This document shows, piece by piece, positions 45,426-54,988 of a stretch of 64,000 nt of DNA. Position 1 is the stretch's first letter. Each line of letters opens with the position of its first letter. This stretch comes from Daejeonella oryzae DSM 19973 (GTDB lineage: Bacteria > Bacteroidota > Bacteroidia > Sphingobacteriales > Sphingobacteriaceae): positions 124,001 to 188,000 of the forward strand of contig NZ_AUHA01000003.1 in assembly GCF_000422945.1 (NCBI RefSeq), written 5' to 3'. Under the pieces are notes generated by a model. The model saw only the letters and a program-made list of their open reading frames with translations, was not told the origin of the DNA and did not search any database. Both the position numbers and the translations under genes were made by a program.

Positions 45426-45457
45426 ATCCCCGCTTATTTCTATGAGCGGGGATTTTT
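45426..45457. terminator. Bidirectional terminator after haem-binding gene
   Basis: ATCCCCGCT and AGCGGGGAT pair with a 10-base loop, flanked by As before and Ts after. It serves the haem-binding gene and, in reverse, the Nfu gene. Confidence 0.9.
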
Positions 45458-45471
45458 TGATATTGTATTTC

Positions 45472-46035
45472 TTACAAAGCTTCAGAAACTACTTCTGTTA
45501 CTTCAGGAACCATTCTTTTTAATAAATTTTCAATACCAGCCTTTAAAGTAATTGTAGACGAAGGACAACCGCTGCAAGAACCGCGAAGTTCAACAGTAAC
45601 TATTCCTTCATTAAAAGATTTATAGCTGATAGCTCCTCCATCCTGTTCAACAGCTGGTCTTACGTAATCATTTAAAATTTGCTGAATTTTAATCTCAGTA
45701 TCAGTACCCTCAAAATTTCCCTGCTCTGCCTCAACTTCCTGAATTTTTAATTCAGATTCTACGGCACCTTTCACGAATTCTTTCAGAATAGGTTCAATAT
45801 CAGCCCAGTCGGAACCTTCAGTTTTAGTAATGGTTACAAAGTTATTAGCGAAGAAAACTCCGTTAACAAAATTAAATTTGTACAACTCCTTAGCAAACTG
45901 AGATTTTTCTGCACTTTCTTTAGTTGCAAAATCAACACTGTTATTGGTCAGTAATTTATTTACCAGGAACTTCATAGTTGCCGGGTTTGGCGTTCCTTCG
46001 GTATATACGTTTATGTTAGATGTAGTCGTGCTCAT
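45472..46035 (-). CDS. NifU-family iron-sulfur cluster carrier (Nfu)
   Basis: A 187-residue protein. The N-terminal Nfu_N domain starts TEGTPNPATMKFLVNKLL (residues about 12-29) and the C-terminal NifU domain has CSGCPSSTITLKAGIENLL, in which the CxxC pair binds an iron-sulfur cluster between two subunits. The two-domain make-up is like mitochondrial NFU1. It hands clusters to target proteins. Here it is a single gene, not linked to a suf operon. Its terminator lies just downstream. Confidence 0.94.
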   Translation of the reverse strand: MSTTTSNINVYTEGTPNPATMKFLVNKLLTNNSVDFATKESAEKSQFAKELYKFNFVNGVFFANNFVTITKTEGSDWADIEPILKEFVKGAVESELKIQEVEAEQGNFEGTDTEIKIQQILNDYVRPAVEQDGGAISYKSFNEGIVTVELRGSCSGCPSSTITLKAGIENLLKRMVPEVTEVVSEAL

Positions 46036-46117
46036 GATTTATAGAATAATGCAACAAAATTAACAATAAAAACTTCCACTCATTTACACATATAAGTTAT
46101 GACATGTATGTGACTGC

Positions 46118-47461
46118 TTAAATTCCGGTGTAGTTAGATGGAGTTATACTTTTTATCTCCTGTTTTACATCTTCGCTAATATTTAAGCCATCGATAAATT
46201 GGGCAATAGTTAGCGCATTTACCTGCTGATTGGTTCTGGTTAGTTCTTTTAAAGCTTCGTATGGATTTGGATAAGCTTCGCGGCGAAGAATGGTTTGGAT
46301 GGCTTCAGCTGCAACTGCCCAGTTAGATTCCAGATCTTTCTGAATTGCCGTTTCGTTCAGAAGTAATTTATTTAAACCTTTAATTGTTGATCTGAATGCA
46401 ATCAGGGTATGTGCCATTGGAACACCTATATTTCTTAATACTGTTGAATCGGTGAGGTCTCGCTGAAGTCTTGATATAGGCAGTTTTGCCGCAAAATGCT
46501 CAAATAACGCATTCGCGATTCCCAGATTACCTTCAGAATTTTCAAAATCAATTGGGTTAACTTTATGCGGCATGGCCGATGATCCCACTTCTCCTTCTTT
46601 AATACGCTGCTTAAAATAATTCATGGATATGTACGTCCACATATCTCTGTTCAAATCAATTAAGATATTATTAATTCTTTTCAGGGCATCGCACTGAGCG
46701 GCAAAATTATCATAATGCTCAATTTGAGTAGTGAATTGAGATCTGTTAAGCTCTAATTTATTATCTACAAAATTATTAGAAAATGCTCTCCAGTCTATTT
46801 CTGGATATGCTACGTGGTGCGCATTGAAATTTCCGGTGGCTCCTCCAAACTTTGCAGAGAATGGAATTTTTTCCAATTGATTTTTCTGTGATATAATCCG
46901 CTCAACAAAAACATTTAATTCTTTCCCCAGTCTGGTTGGAGATGCGGGCTGACCGTGTGTGTGTGCAAGCATTGAAACCTGGGCCCAGTCAGAAACCAGT
47001 TTGTTAATTAAGCTAAGCAATTCCTCTAAAACCGGCATATAGGATTCATTTATAGCCAGCTTAAATGAATGAGGAATTGCCGTATTATTTATATCCTGTG
47101 ATGTAAGTCCAAAATGGATAAATTCTTTAAAATCCATTAAAGCCAGTTCGTCAAATTTATTTTTAATGAAATACTCTACAGCTTTAACATCATGATTTGT
47201 TGTTTGCTCTATCAGTTTTACGGCTTCGGCATCCTGCTCATCAAAATCAATATAAATATTACGCAGTGAACTGAAATGAGCAGAATCAAAATTCTTTAAT
47301 TGCGGAAGAGGGATTTCGCATAAAGCGATAAAATATTCAATCTCGACATACACTCTAAATTTTATCAGTGCTGATTCAGAAAAATAATTTGCTAACTGAT
47401 CAGTTGTTTTCCGGTACCGGCCGTCAATGGGAGATATTGCTGTAAGTGGTGTTAAAGTCAT
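46118..47461 (-). CDS. purB: Adenylosuccinate lyase
   Basis: A 447-residue fumarase/aspartase superfamily member. The family signature SSAMPHKVNPIDFENSEGN (around residue 285) is complete, and there are HTHGQPASPTRLGKEL and TSQDINNTAIPHSF, which contain the catalytic His and Thr/Ser residues. It acts twice in purine synthesis: on SAICAR and on adenylosuccinate. The long bacterial form (about 450) fits the E. coli-type group. The upstream region to tetR is about 150 bases. Confidence 0.96.
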   Translation of the reverse strand: MTLTPLTAISPIDGRYRKTTDQLANYFSESALIKFRVYVEIEYFIALCEIPLPQLKNFDSAHFSSLRNIYIDFDEQDAEAVKLIEQTTNHDVKAVEYFIKNKFDELALMDFKEFIHFGLTSQDINNTAIPHSFKLAINESYMPVLEELLSLINKLVSDWAQVSMLAHTHGQPASPTRLGKELNVFVERIISQKNQLEKIPFSAKFGGATGNFNAHHVAYPEIDWRAFSNNFVDNKLELNRSQFTTQIEHYDNFAAQCDALKRINNILIDLNRDMWTYISMNYFKQRIKEGEVGSSAMPHKVNPIDFENSEGNLGIANALFEHFAAKLPISRLQRDLTDSTVLRNIGVPMAHTLIAFRSTIKGLNKLLLNETAIQKDLESNWAVAAEAIQTILRREAYPNPYEALKELTRTNQQVNALTIAQFIDGLNISEDVKQEIKSITPSNYTGI

Positions 47462-47613
47462 GATGTAAATATTTTTGCGAAGTTACATTTTTTGATATAC
47501 ATCAGAATTCCTCTTTTCTCAATTTTAGACTAAAAGATGACAAAAAATTCGATGGAAACTTTCGGATTGAAAAAAGTTTCCATAGTTTTACTGCGTTTTA
47601 AAGAAGAGATAAT

Positions 47614-48228
47614 TTGGAGGCAAAGGAACACATCATTGCGGAAGCAGACCAGCTATTCTGTCAGTTTGGTATTAAGAGCGTAACAATGGATGATATAGCC
47701 CGGCATCTGGGAATGTCAAAAAAAACCATTTATCAAAGTTTTAAGGATAAAAATGCTCTTGTTGTAGAAATGATGCGTCTTAAGATGGAAGGTCAGGTGT
47801 GTATAATGGATAAAACTTTCAGCAGTTCTGAAAATGCAGTGCATGAAGTTTTTTCTGCTGTAACACAAATGCAGGAAATGTTATCTAACATGAACCCGAT
47901 GCTATTTTATGATTTGCAAAAATATCATCCTCAGGCCTGGCAGTATTTTAAAATGTTCAGAGAAAAAAAGCTTTTTGAGGTAATTTATCAGAATTTAAAA
48001 CGCGGAATTTCTGAAGGTAACTATCGAAATAACATAAATTCAGACATATTAACCTGGATGAGAATCGGACAAATTGATACGGTTTTCAGCCAAACTACTT
48101 ATCCTTTGAATAAATACAGTATATCTCAGGTTATGGCAGAAATCACCGATCATTTTCTTTACGGCCTATGCACTTTAAAAGGACATAAGCTGATTAATAA
48201 ATATAAGCACATTACAGAAGAAGAATAA
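47614..48228 (+). CDS. TetR-family regulator of RND efflux operon
   Basis: A 204-residue TetR-type repressor. The N-terminal HTH is VTMDDIARHLGMSKKTIYQSFKDKNALV (residues about 24-51), preceded by helix IIAEADQLFCQFGI. The ligand-binding C-terminal domain has no recognised subgroup. It starts at a TTG codon (MEAKEHIIAEADQ). Ten bases later begins the TolC gene, so it is the first gene of an efflux operon and probably represses it. It is likely released by a substrate of the pump. Confidence 0.92.
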   Translation: MEAKEHIIAEADQLFCQFGIKSVTMDDIARHLGMSKKTIYQSFKDKNALVVEMMRLKMEGQVCIMDKTFSSSENAVHEVFSAVTQMQEMLSNMNPMLFYDLQKYHPQAWQYFKMFREKKLFEVIYQNLKRGISEGNYRNNINSDILTWMRIGQIDTVFSQTTYPLNKYSISQVMAEITDHFLYGLCTLKGHKLINKYKHITEEE

Positions 48229-48238
48229 ATTACCCATT

Positions 48239-49648
48239 ATGAAATATAAATTTTACGCATTGTTATTATGCTTTAGCTTGGGGCTCACAGCAAAAGCACA
48301 AAAGCAGGATTCAATAGCTTTTCACTTAAGTTTAAGTGAAGCCGTAGAGTATGCCCAGCAGCATCAGAATTCGATATTAAACGCCCGTATTGATGAGCAA
48401 ATAGCGGCAAATACAGTTAAAAAAACAATTGGAATTGGACTTCCTCAGATCAATGGAAATCTTAATTTTCAGGATTTTATTAAGATTCCAACTACGTTTT
48501 TACCTGATTTTATTTCACCAAGTGTTTATGATATCCTGAATGAAGAAGGAGTGAAGAATGCCAATGGAAACACCATCCAAAGACCTGATGATTTGGGAGG
48601 TCTGTTTCCCGCAAAATTTGGTTCTAAATTTCAATCATCAGCAGGTTTGGAAGTAAGCCAGTTATTATTTGATGGAAGTTATATTGTAGGATTGCAGGCT
48701 TCAAAAACATTCAAAGAACTTTCAAGCCGCAACTTAACCCGAACAAAAATTGAAACCGCTGTTGCAGTTACCAAAGCATATTACTCCGTGTTAATTAGTA
48801 ATGAGCAGCTTGTATTGCTTGATGCCAATATGATTCGTTTAAAGAAGTCATTAAATGATACCGAGATCTTATACAAAAACGGTTTTGTTGAGAAAATTGA
48901 TGCCGATCGCTTGCGTGTGTTAAACAATAATCTGGAAACCGAACGTGAAAATGTTTTGAAACTGCTTGATCTCAATGTTGATCTTCTAAAGTTTCAAATG
49001 GGAATGCCCATTCAAACTAAATTAATGCTAAAAGATTCGATTAAGTCTTTGCAGATGGATCCTAATCCAATAGCATCGGATACAACTGCATACCAGGGAA
49101 GGATAGAATATTCATTACTTCAAACTCAGAAAAAATTAAATGAGCTGGATTTAAAACGATACAAAAGTCAGTTTTTACCATCACTGGCAGCTTTTGGAAG
49201 TACTTCAACCAATTACCAATCAAATACTTTTAATAGTCTGTATAATCAAAGCTTTCCAACTACCGTAGTTGGTCTGAGGATGTCGGTTCCTTTATTTTCA
49301 GGCGGACAAAAACTTTATCAGGTTAGAAACGCCAAGCTGGAAGTTCTAAAGTCCGAAAATAATTTACAAAATTTAAAGAACGGAATAAACCTGGAAATAG
49401 CTCAGGCACAAACCATTTATGTCAATGGAATGCGGTCTCTTGATAACCAGAAGAGAAACATGGAACTGGCCACTGAAGTGCTGCGTGTATCCAGAATTAA
49501 ATATGAGCAGGGTGTAGGTTCCAGTCTGGAAGTTACCACAGCCGAAACATCATTAAAAGAATCTCAAAATAATTATATCAATGCTTTATATGATCTGCTG
49601 ATCAGTAAGGTCAATATGGACAAAGCATTAGGTAAAATAAACTATTAA
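48239..49648 (+). CDS. TolC-family outer membrane efflux protein
   Basis: A 469-residue protein with a signal peptide (YALLLCFSLGLTAKAQKQD). It shows the TolC repeat structure: two halves with LSLSEAVEYAQQHQNSILNAR at the start, SQLLFDGSYIVGLQASK in the middle, and a second helical part GLRMSVPLFSGGQKLYQVRNA with EVLRVSRIKYEQGVGSSLEV. It is the outer membrane channel of the tripartite pump encoded with it. 17 bases separate it from the adaptor gene. Confidence 0.95.
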   Translation: MKYKFYALLLCFSLGLTAKAQKQDSIAFHLSLSEAVEYAQQHQNSILNARIDEQIAANTVKKTIGIGLPQINGNLNFQDFIKIPTTFLPDFISPSVYDILNEEGVKNANGNTIQRPDDLGGLFPAKFGSKFQSSAGLEVSQLLFDGSYIVGLQASKTFKELSSRNLTRTKIETAVAVTKAYYSVLISNEQLVLLDANMIRLKKSLNDTEILYKNGFVEKIDADRLRVLNNNLETERENVLKLLDLNVDLLKFQMGMPIQTKLMLKDSIKSLQMDPNPIASDTTAYQGRIEYSLLQTQKKLNELDLKRYKSQFLPSLAAFGSTSTNYQSNTFNSLYNQSFPTTVVGLRMSVPLFSGGQKLYQVRNAKLEVLKSENNLQNLKNGINLEIAQAQTIYVNGMRSLDNQKRNMELATEVLRVSRIKYEQGVGSSLEVTTAETSLKESQNNYINALYDLLISKVNMDKALGKINY

Positions 49649-49665
49649 AATCACACACATTAGAT

Positions 49666-50757
49666 ATGAAAAGAATATTATTTTTCTCTGCCGTTGTATT
49701 TCTTGCTGCCTGCGATGGAAAAACAACCGATAAAAGGTCTGAACTAGAAAAGCTTAAAAAGGAGCGTGTTGAACTAAATGGCCGTATTGCCGCTCTTGAA
49801 AAAGAAGTAGGAACAGTGAATGCCGCCGCAAATTCAAAGAACGTTAGCGTTTATGAAGTTACCGAAACTGCTTTCAAAAATTTTCTGGAAGTTCAGGGAA
49901 GGATAGATGCAGAAGAGAATGTTCAGGTTAACCCTGAGGCGCAGGGAGTGGTGACAGCCATATTCAGTACTGTAGGTCAGAACGTGAGTAAAGGCCAGGT
50001 TTTAGCTCAGTTGGATGATAAAGTGTTGCGTCAGAATATCGCAGAATTGCAAACTCAGTTAGAGCTAGCCACCAGTTTATATAATCGACAGAAAAATCTA
50101 TGGGATCAGAAAATTGGTACAGAAGTACAATTTATCAATGCCCGCACACAAAAAGTTGCTGCAGAACGCCGCATCGCCACATTGCGTTCTCAAATGTCGA
50201 TGTATAAAATTAAATCTCCAATCTCCGGAACTATTGATGCGATGGATTTGAAAGTAGGTCAGGCTGTAATGCCGGGCATGTCAGGTATCCGGGTAATTAA
50301 TGCCAGCAAGTTAAAAGCAAAGGCTTTAATCGCCGAATCATATGCCGGCCGCGTAAATCAGGGCGACCAGGTGATGATTATCATGCCCGACGTCCCGGAT
50401 ACGATCAGCAGCAAAATTACCTTCGCATCTAAAACCATTGAGCCATCTTCAAGAAGTTTTAATGTAGAAGTGAAACTACCCTCAAACCGCAATTATCGTC
50501 CGAATATGCTTGCCGTGCTTAAAATTGTAGATTATCAGAATGATAAGGCTTTAATTATTCCGGTTATTGCCATTCAGAAAGCGGAAACCGGAGAATATGT
50601 ATTCATCGTCGAAAATGGTAAAGCCAAAAGGGTCACTATCCAATCCGGAAAAGTATCTGACGGAAAAGCGGAAGTTTTATCGGGCTTAAAACCCGGAGAC
50701 CAGGTGATTACCACCGGAACCCAGGATTTGAATGACGGAGATATTGTTAAGTTTTAA
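49666..50757 (+). CDS. RND efflux periplasmic adaptor subunit (HlyD/AcrA type)
   Basis: A 363-residue lipoprotein: the signal peptide ends in VVFLAACDGKT, with lipobox Cys16. A short coiled coil (residues about 22-50) is followed by the lipoyl half QVNPEAQGVVTAIFSTVGQNVSKGQVLAQLDD, a hairpin (LQTQLELATSLYNRQ...) and the second lipoyl half YKIKSPISGTIDAMDLKVGQ. The beta-barrel and membrane-proximal parts follow. It links the RND permease to TolC. The permease gene starts 77 bases later. Confidence 0.95.
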   Translation: MKRILFFSAVVFLAACDGKTTDKRSELEKLKKERVELNGRIAALEKEVGTVNAAANSKNVSVYEVTETAFKNFLEVQGRIDAEENVQVNPEAQGVVTAIFSTVGQNVSKGQVLAQLDDKVLRQNIAELQTQLELATSLYNRQKNLWDQKIGTEVQFINARTQKVAAERRIATLRSQMSMYKIKSPISGTIDAMDLKVGQAVMPGMSGIRVINASKLKAKALIAESYAGRVNQGDQVMIIMPDVPDTISSKITFASKTIEPSSRSFNVEVKLPSNRNYRPNMLAVLKIVDYQNDKALIIPVIAIQKAETGEYVFIVENGKAKRVTIQSGKVSDGKAEVLSGLKPGDQVITTGTQDLNDGDIVKF

Positions 50758-50834
50758 ATATGGATCTGCGATGTTAGAATGTAATTTCATTAATTGATAC
50801 ATTTCTGACTTTTCAAATCTCAATACTATTTTAA

Positions 50835-53800
50835 ATGAAAGATTTAAATAAAGAATTTAAGCCCTCCAGCTGGGCCATTGATAATAAAACGGTGATTTAT
50901 GTTTTGACTGCAATCATCGCCATTATGGGATATTTCTCCTATCAAAACCTGCCCAAAGAAAATTTTCCGGAAGTAATTATTCCTAAAATATTCGTGCAGA
51001 CGATATATCCTGGAACATCGCCTGCAAATATGGAAAATCTGGTTACCAAGCAGATAGAACGGCAGCTCAAATCTACTTCGGGATTAAAGAAAATAACTTC
51101 TAACTCTTATCAGGATTTTTCAATAATCACGGCAGAATTTAATACTAATGTGGATATTAAAGATGCCAAGCAACGGGTTAAGGATGCGGTAGATAAAGCA
51201 AGGCAGGATCTTCCAAATGATTTGCCGAATGATCCGACTGTTCAGGATATTAATCTGGCCGATCTTCCTATTATGTATGTTAACTTATCGGGCGATTATG
51301 ATCTTAAAAAATTGAAAGATTATGCGGATGATCTGAAAGATAAGATTGAAGGGTTAAAGGAAATCTCCGGAGTTGATATTGTTGGCGCTTTAGATCAGGA
51401 AGTACAGATCAATGTTGATCTCAATAAAATGACCGCAAGTCAGATTTCCTTCCGGGATATCGAAAATGCAGTAGGATTCGAAAATCTGACCATCTCCGGC
51501 GGAACCATAAAAATGGATGGCGTAAGAAGAACGCTTAACGTTAAAAAAGAATTTAAAAATGCTTCTGAGATAGCTAATCTTATAATTAAAACTCCTACAG
51601 GTTCTTCTGTTTACCTGCGGGATATTGCGGAAGTAAATGATTCATTTAAAGAGCAGGAGAGTTATGCAACCCTTTTCGGAAGAAATGTAATTACGCTTAA
51701 TGTAAAGAAAAGGAGCGGAGAAAATCTGATTGAGGCATCAGATAAGATCAATGAGATGATCAATGAAATGAAGGGCACTTCGCTTCCGAAAAACTTAAAT
51801 ATTACCATCACAGGTGATCAGTCTAATCAAACACGGGTAACACTTCATGACCTGATCAATACCATCATCATCGGGTTTATTCTGGTAACATTAATCCTGA
51901 TGTTTTTTATGGGAGTTACAAATGCGTTGTTTGTGGCTTTGTCTGTTCCTCTATCCATGTTTATCGCTTTTATGGCGATGCCTGCATTAGGAGGTTTGCT
52001 TGGATTTAGTTTTACCATGAACATGATTGTATTATTCTCATTCCTCTTAGGTTTGGGAATTGTGGTGGATGACGCTATTGTAGTTATTGAAAACACGCAC
52101 CGGATTTTTGATAATGGTAAAGTACCGATTGTAAAAGCTGCTAAATATGCTGCCGGTGAGGTTTTTATGCCTGTACTCTCCGGAACATTAACAACTCTGG
52201 CACCTTTTGTTCCATTATTATTCTGGCCGGGAGTTATTGGAGAATTTATGTTCTTCCTGCCCATCACACTGATTATAACCTTGCTGGCATCCTTAATTGT
52301 AGCCTATATTATCAATCCTGTTTTCGCGGTAGATTTTATGACAGTTGAAGATCACAATCCGCCAAAGCCCACATTTGACAGAAGAGTGAAGCGTACACTA
52401 ATGGTTATGGGAGTACTTGCTATTATTGGATACTTCATAAATTTTGGATTGGGAAATTTAGTGGTGTTCATGGCTATACTTTTTCTCATTAATCATTTTT
52501 TCCTCATGGGAGCTGTTCGAAAATTCCAGGAAAAAACATGGCCGGCATTTCAGGCTCGTTATGTAAAAGTACTTACATGGGCTTTAGACAGGCCTCGTGT
52601 AATGCTTTACAGCACGGTCGGTTTATTCTTTTTAACGCTGGGACTGGTGTATGTGGTTCCTCCAAAAATTGTATTTTTCCCCAGCGGTGATCCTAATTTT
52701 GTGTATGTATATATCAGTCTGCCTATCGGAACTGATCAGACATATACCAATGAAATTGTTAAAAATATTGAGAAAAAAGTAACTCAGGTTGTAGGAAAGG
52801 ATAACAAGGATGTATCTTCAATTATTTCGAACGTAACTGTTGGAGTAACAGATCCGCAGGATGAGGATCAGGGAAAATATACTAACAAGGGTAAAATTAC
52901 AGTGGCATTTGTTGATTATGGGAAACGAACCGGTGAAAACACTTCTCTGTATCTCGATAAAATCAGGAATGCTGTAAAAGGAATTGCCGGTGCAGAAATT
53001 ACAGTAGCGCAGGAGCAGGGCGGACCGCCGACCGCTAAACCCATCAGTATTGAAATAACTGGTGATAATCTGGACTCATTGGTAAAAACCTCTGACCGGC
53101 TAAAAAGCTATCTGGTTTCCAAACAAATTGCCGGGATTGAGGAATTAAAGTCAGATTTCCTAAATAATAAACCTGAAATTATTTTTGATATAGATCGTGA
53201 ACGTGCTAACCGCGAAGGAATTTCTACCGGCCAGGTTGGTATGGATTTACGTACAGCAATTTTTGGTAAAGAAGTTTCTAAATTCAGGGATCTGGATGAA
53301 GATTATGAAATTAATCTTCGTGCTCAGGAAGATCAGCGCAATAACCTTGATGCGTTAAGAAACATGCGTGTTACCTACCGGGATATGGGTATGGGCGGAA
53401 TGATCAGACAGGTTCCTCTGTCATCTTTCGCCAGTATTGATTATGTGAACACTTATGGCGGAGTAAAGCGTAAACAGGGAAAGCGGATTATCATTTTATC
53501 TTCTAACGTATTGGGAGATTATAATCCCAACGAAGTGGTCGCAAGTATTCAGAATGAAATAGATCAGTTTGAGTCGCCTTCTGGTGTGGAAGTAAAAATG
53601 GCGGGTGAACAGGAAGAGCAGATGGAAACTGCCGCCTTTCTGGGATCGGCCATGTTAATTGCATTAGGCTTAATTTTAATTATTCTGGTGGCGCAGTTCA
53701 ATTCTGTAAGTAAACCATTAATTATTTTAAGTGAGATTATTTTCAGTATTATAGGTGTATTGCTTGGAATAACGATATTCCGGATGGAAATGTCTATTGT

Positions 53801-54212
53801 AATGTCAGGAATTGGTATTGTTGCCCTTGCCGGAATTGTGGTAAGAAACGGAATCTTACTGGTAGAATTTACAGATCTGATGATAGAGCAGGGTATGCCG
53901 GTTCGGGAAGCTATAATTGAAGCCGGCCGGGCAAGAATGACTCCGGTGCTTTTAACTGCAACAGCAACTATGCTGGGATTAATTCCTTTGGCTGTAGGAT
54001 TAAACATGGATTTCGTAACCCTGTTTACAGAGTTTAACCCTCATTTATATTTTGGCGGAGATAATGTTGCCTTCTGGGGACCACTTTCCTGGACGATGAT
54101 TTTTGGGCTAGGATTTGCAACTTTCCTAACGTTGATATTGGTTCCGAGTATGTATTTGCTTGCTGATATGAATGCCAGAAAGATTAAAGGCTGGATTAAT
54201 AAAGCCGCTTAG
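50835..54212 (+). CDS. RND efflux permease (AcrB/HAE1 type)
   Basis: A 1125-residue inner membrane transporter with the expected 12 membrane segments and two large periplasmic loops. The N terminus gives KTVIYVLTAIIAIMGYFSY, then the porter domain. The transmembrane proton relay is visible in GLGIVVDDAIVVIENTHR, with the typical Asp pair of HAE-RND pumps. The second half ends in a permease block GMPVREAIIEAGRARMTPVL. It is the pump of the tripartite system with TolC and adaptor; substrates are not known. It is about 80 residues longer than AcrB, partly because of a loop near residue 510-560. A hairpin terminator follows. Confidence 0.95.
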   Translation: MKDLNKEFKPSSWAIDNKTVIYVLTAIIAIMGYFSYQNLPKENFPEVIIPKIFVQTIYPGTSPANMENLVTKQIERQLKSTSGLKKITSNSYQDFSIITAEFNTNVDIKDAKQRVKDAVDKARQDLPNDLPNDPTVQDINLADLPIMYVNLSGDYDLKKLKDYADDLKDKIEGLKEISGVDIVGALDQEVQINVDLNKMTASQISFRDIENAVGFENLTISGGTIKMDGVRRTLNVKKEFKNASEIANLIIKTPTGSSVYLRDIAEVNDSFKEQESYATLFGRNVITLNVKKRSGENLIEASDKINEMINEMKGTSLPKNLNITITGDQSNQTRVTLHDLINTIIIGFILVTLILMFFMGVTNALFVALSVPLSMFIAFMAMPALGGLLGFSFTMNMIVLFSFLLGLGIVVDDAIVVIENTHRIFDNGKVPIVKAAKYAAGEVFMPVLSGTLTTLAPFVPLLFWPGVIGEFMFFLPITLIITLLASLIVAYIINPVFAVDFMTVEDHNPPKPTFDRRVKRTLMVMGVLAIIGYFINFGLGNLVVFMAILFLINHFFLMGAVRKFQEKTWPAFQARYVKVLTWALDRPRVMLYSTVGLFFLTLGLVYVVPPKIVFFPSGDPNFVYVYISLPIGTDQTYTNEIVKNIEKKVTQVVGKDNKDVSSIISNVTVGVTDPQDEDQGKYTNKGKITVAFVDYGKRTGENTSLYLDKIRNAVKGIAGAEITVAQEQGGPPTAKPISIEITGDNLDSLVKTSDRLKSYLVSKQIAGIEELKSDFLNNKPEIIFDIDRERANREGISTGQVGMDLRTAIFGKEVSKFRDLDEDYEINLRAQEDQRNNLDALRNMRVTYRDMGMGGMIRQVPLSSFASIDYVNTYGGVKRKQGKRIIILSSNVLGDYNPNEVVASIQNEIDQFESPSGVEVKMAGEQEEQMETAAFLGSAMLIALGLILIILVAQFNSVSKPLIILSEIIFSIIGVLLGITIFRMEMSIVMSGIGIVALAGIVVRNGILLVEFTDLMIEQGMPVREAIIEAGRARMTPVLLTATATMLGLIPLAVGLNMDFVTLFTEFNPHLYFGGDNVAFWGPLSWTMIFGLGFATFLTLILVPSMYLLADMNARKIKGWINKAA

Positions 54213-54230
54213 ATATTGTATTCATAAATC

Positions 54231-54252
54231 AAAACTCCTGAAAAGGAGTTTT
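54231..54252 (+). terminator. Hairpin behind the RND operon
   Basis: AAAACTCC and GGAGTTTT with a 6-base loop (TGAAAA), about 20 bases after the permease stop codon, followed by GATAATTTT. Confidence 0.6.
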
Positions 54253-54270
54253 GATAATTTTAGGCATAAA

Positions 54271-54303
54271 AAAACCGCTCCGGAATCCGGAGCGGTTTTT
54301 TTA
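54271..54303. terminator. Bidirectional terminator, RND operon / lipoprotein 1
   Basis: AAAACCGCTCCGG and CCGGAGCGGTTTT form a long GC-rich stem, with a run of Ts on one side and As on the other. It serves the RND operon and the minus-strand lipoprotein. Confidence 0.85.
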
Positions 54304-54315
54304 ATATTGGTTCAA

Positions 54316-54513
54316 TTAGTTTTTAACTGAATCAATAGCAACATCAGCTGCAGAATCAACAGTATCAGCCATGTTCTCTAAAGAATCAGAAGTAACTTCA
54401 GAAGTTGAATCAATTGAATCAGCTGCATTTTCTTCAGATTTGTTAGTGTTACAAGCTGCAACAGATAAAGAGATAGCTAAAGCTAAGAAACCGAATTTGA
54501 ATAAATTTTTCAT
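54316..54513 (-). CDS. Small lipoprotein, copy 1 of a tandem pair
   Basis: A 65-residue protein with a lipoprotein signal (FLALAISLSVAACNTNKSEE, lipidated Cys21). The mature part is short and acidic, made almost entirely of Asp, Ser, Glu, Ala, Val and Thr (ADSIDSTSEVTSDSLENMAD). Its first 37 residues are identical to the second copy at 54.6-54.8 kb. Low-complexity acidic lipoproteins of this type have no known job; they may be structural. The terminator at 54271 lies just behind it. Confidence 0.85.
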   Translation of the reverse strand: MKNLFKFGFLALAISLSVAACNTNKSEENAADSIDSTSEVTSDSLENMADTVDSAADVAIDSVKN

Positions 54514-54589
54514 CGTTGAGTTTTAAAAGTTTATATATAACGTTAATACAGGAAATCTAAAAAGGTAACCCGGAAAAAATAATTATTTT

Positions 54590-54624
54590 AAAAAACCGCT
54601 TAGCATCAAGCAAAACGGTTTTTT
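54590..54624 (-). terminator. Terminator of lipoprotein copy 2
   Basis: AAAAAACCG and CGGTTTTTT pair around an inner CTT/AAG step, 15 bases after the stop codon of lipoprotein 2. The minus strand gives a T run. Confidence 0.65.
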
Positions 54625-54638
54625 AAAGGTTTGTTAAA

Positions 54639-54848
54639 TTATTGCTTAATTGAATCTACTTTTGCATCAGCAGCAGAGTCAATAGTTTCAGTTAATGAAT
54701 CAGTAGCAGCATCAATTGAATCTACAGTCATATCTGCAGTTGAATCAATTGAATCAGCAGCATTTTCTTCAGACTTGTTAGTGTTACAAGCTGCAACAGA
54801 TAAAGAGATAGCTAATGCTAAGAAACCGAATTTGAATAAATTTTTCAT
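54639..54848 (-). CDS. Small lipoprotein, copy 2 of a tandem pair
   Basis: A 69-residue lipoprotein whose signal peptide and first mature residues are identical to copy 1 (lipidated Cys21, NTNKSEENAADSIDST). The tail differs: ADMTVDSIDAATDSLTETID, again acidic and made of few residue types. The DNA of the first about 95 coding bases differs from copy 1 at only about three places, while the tails have diverged and changed in length. The gene is separated from the divergent sigma factor gene by about 140 bases. Confidence 0.85.
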   Translation of the reverse strand: MKNLFKFGFLALAISLSVAACNTNKSEENAADSIDSTADMTVDSIDAATDSLTETIDSAADAKVDSIKQ

Positions 54849-54988
54849 TCTAATATTTGTTATGAGTTATTTTAAATTGTTTAACCTTAATACCTCCGAT
54901 TAAAAAAGGTAACCCCCGCATTCACACAAATTATAAAAAAATATTTTCCCTATCATTGGGTTACAATTCAGCTTAAAAAGTATTAATA

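Noticed and set aside
54631-54903. 90-codon plus-strand ORF across the second lipoprotein
   Set aside because: It is antisense to a lipoprotein with a clear signal peptide and its composition simply mirrors the acidic tail.
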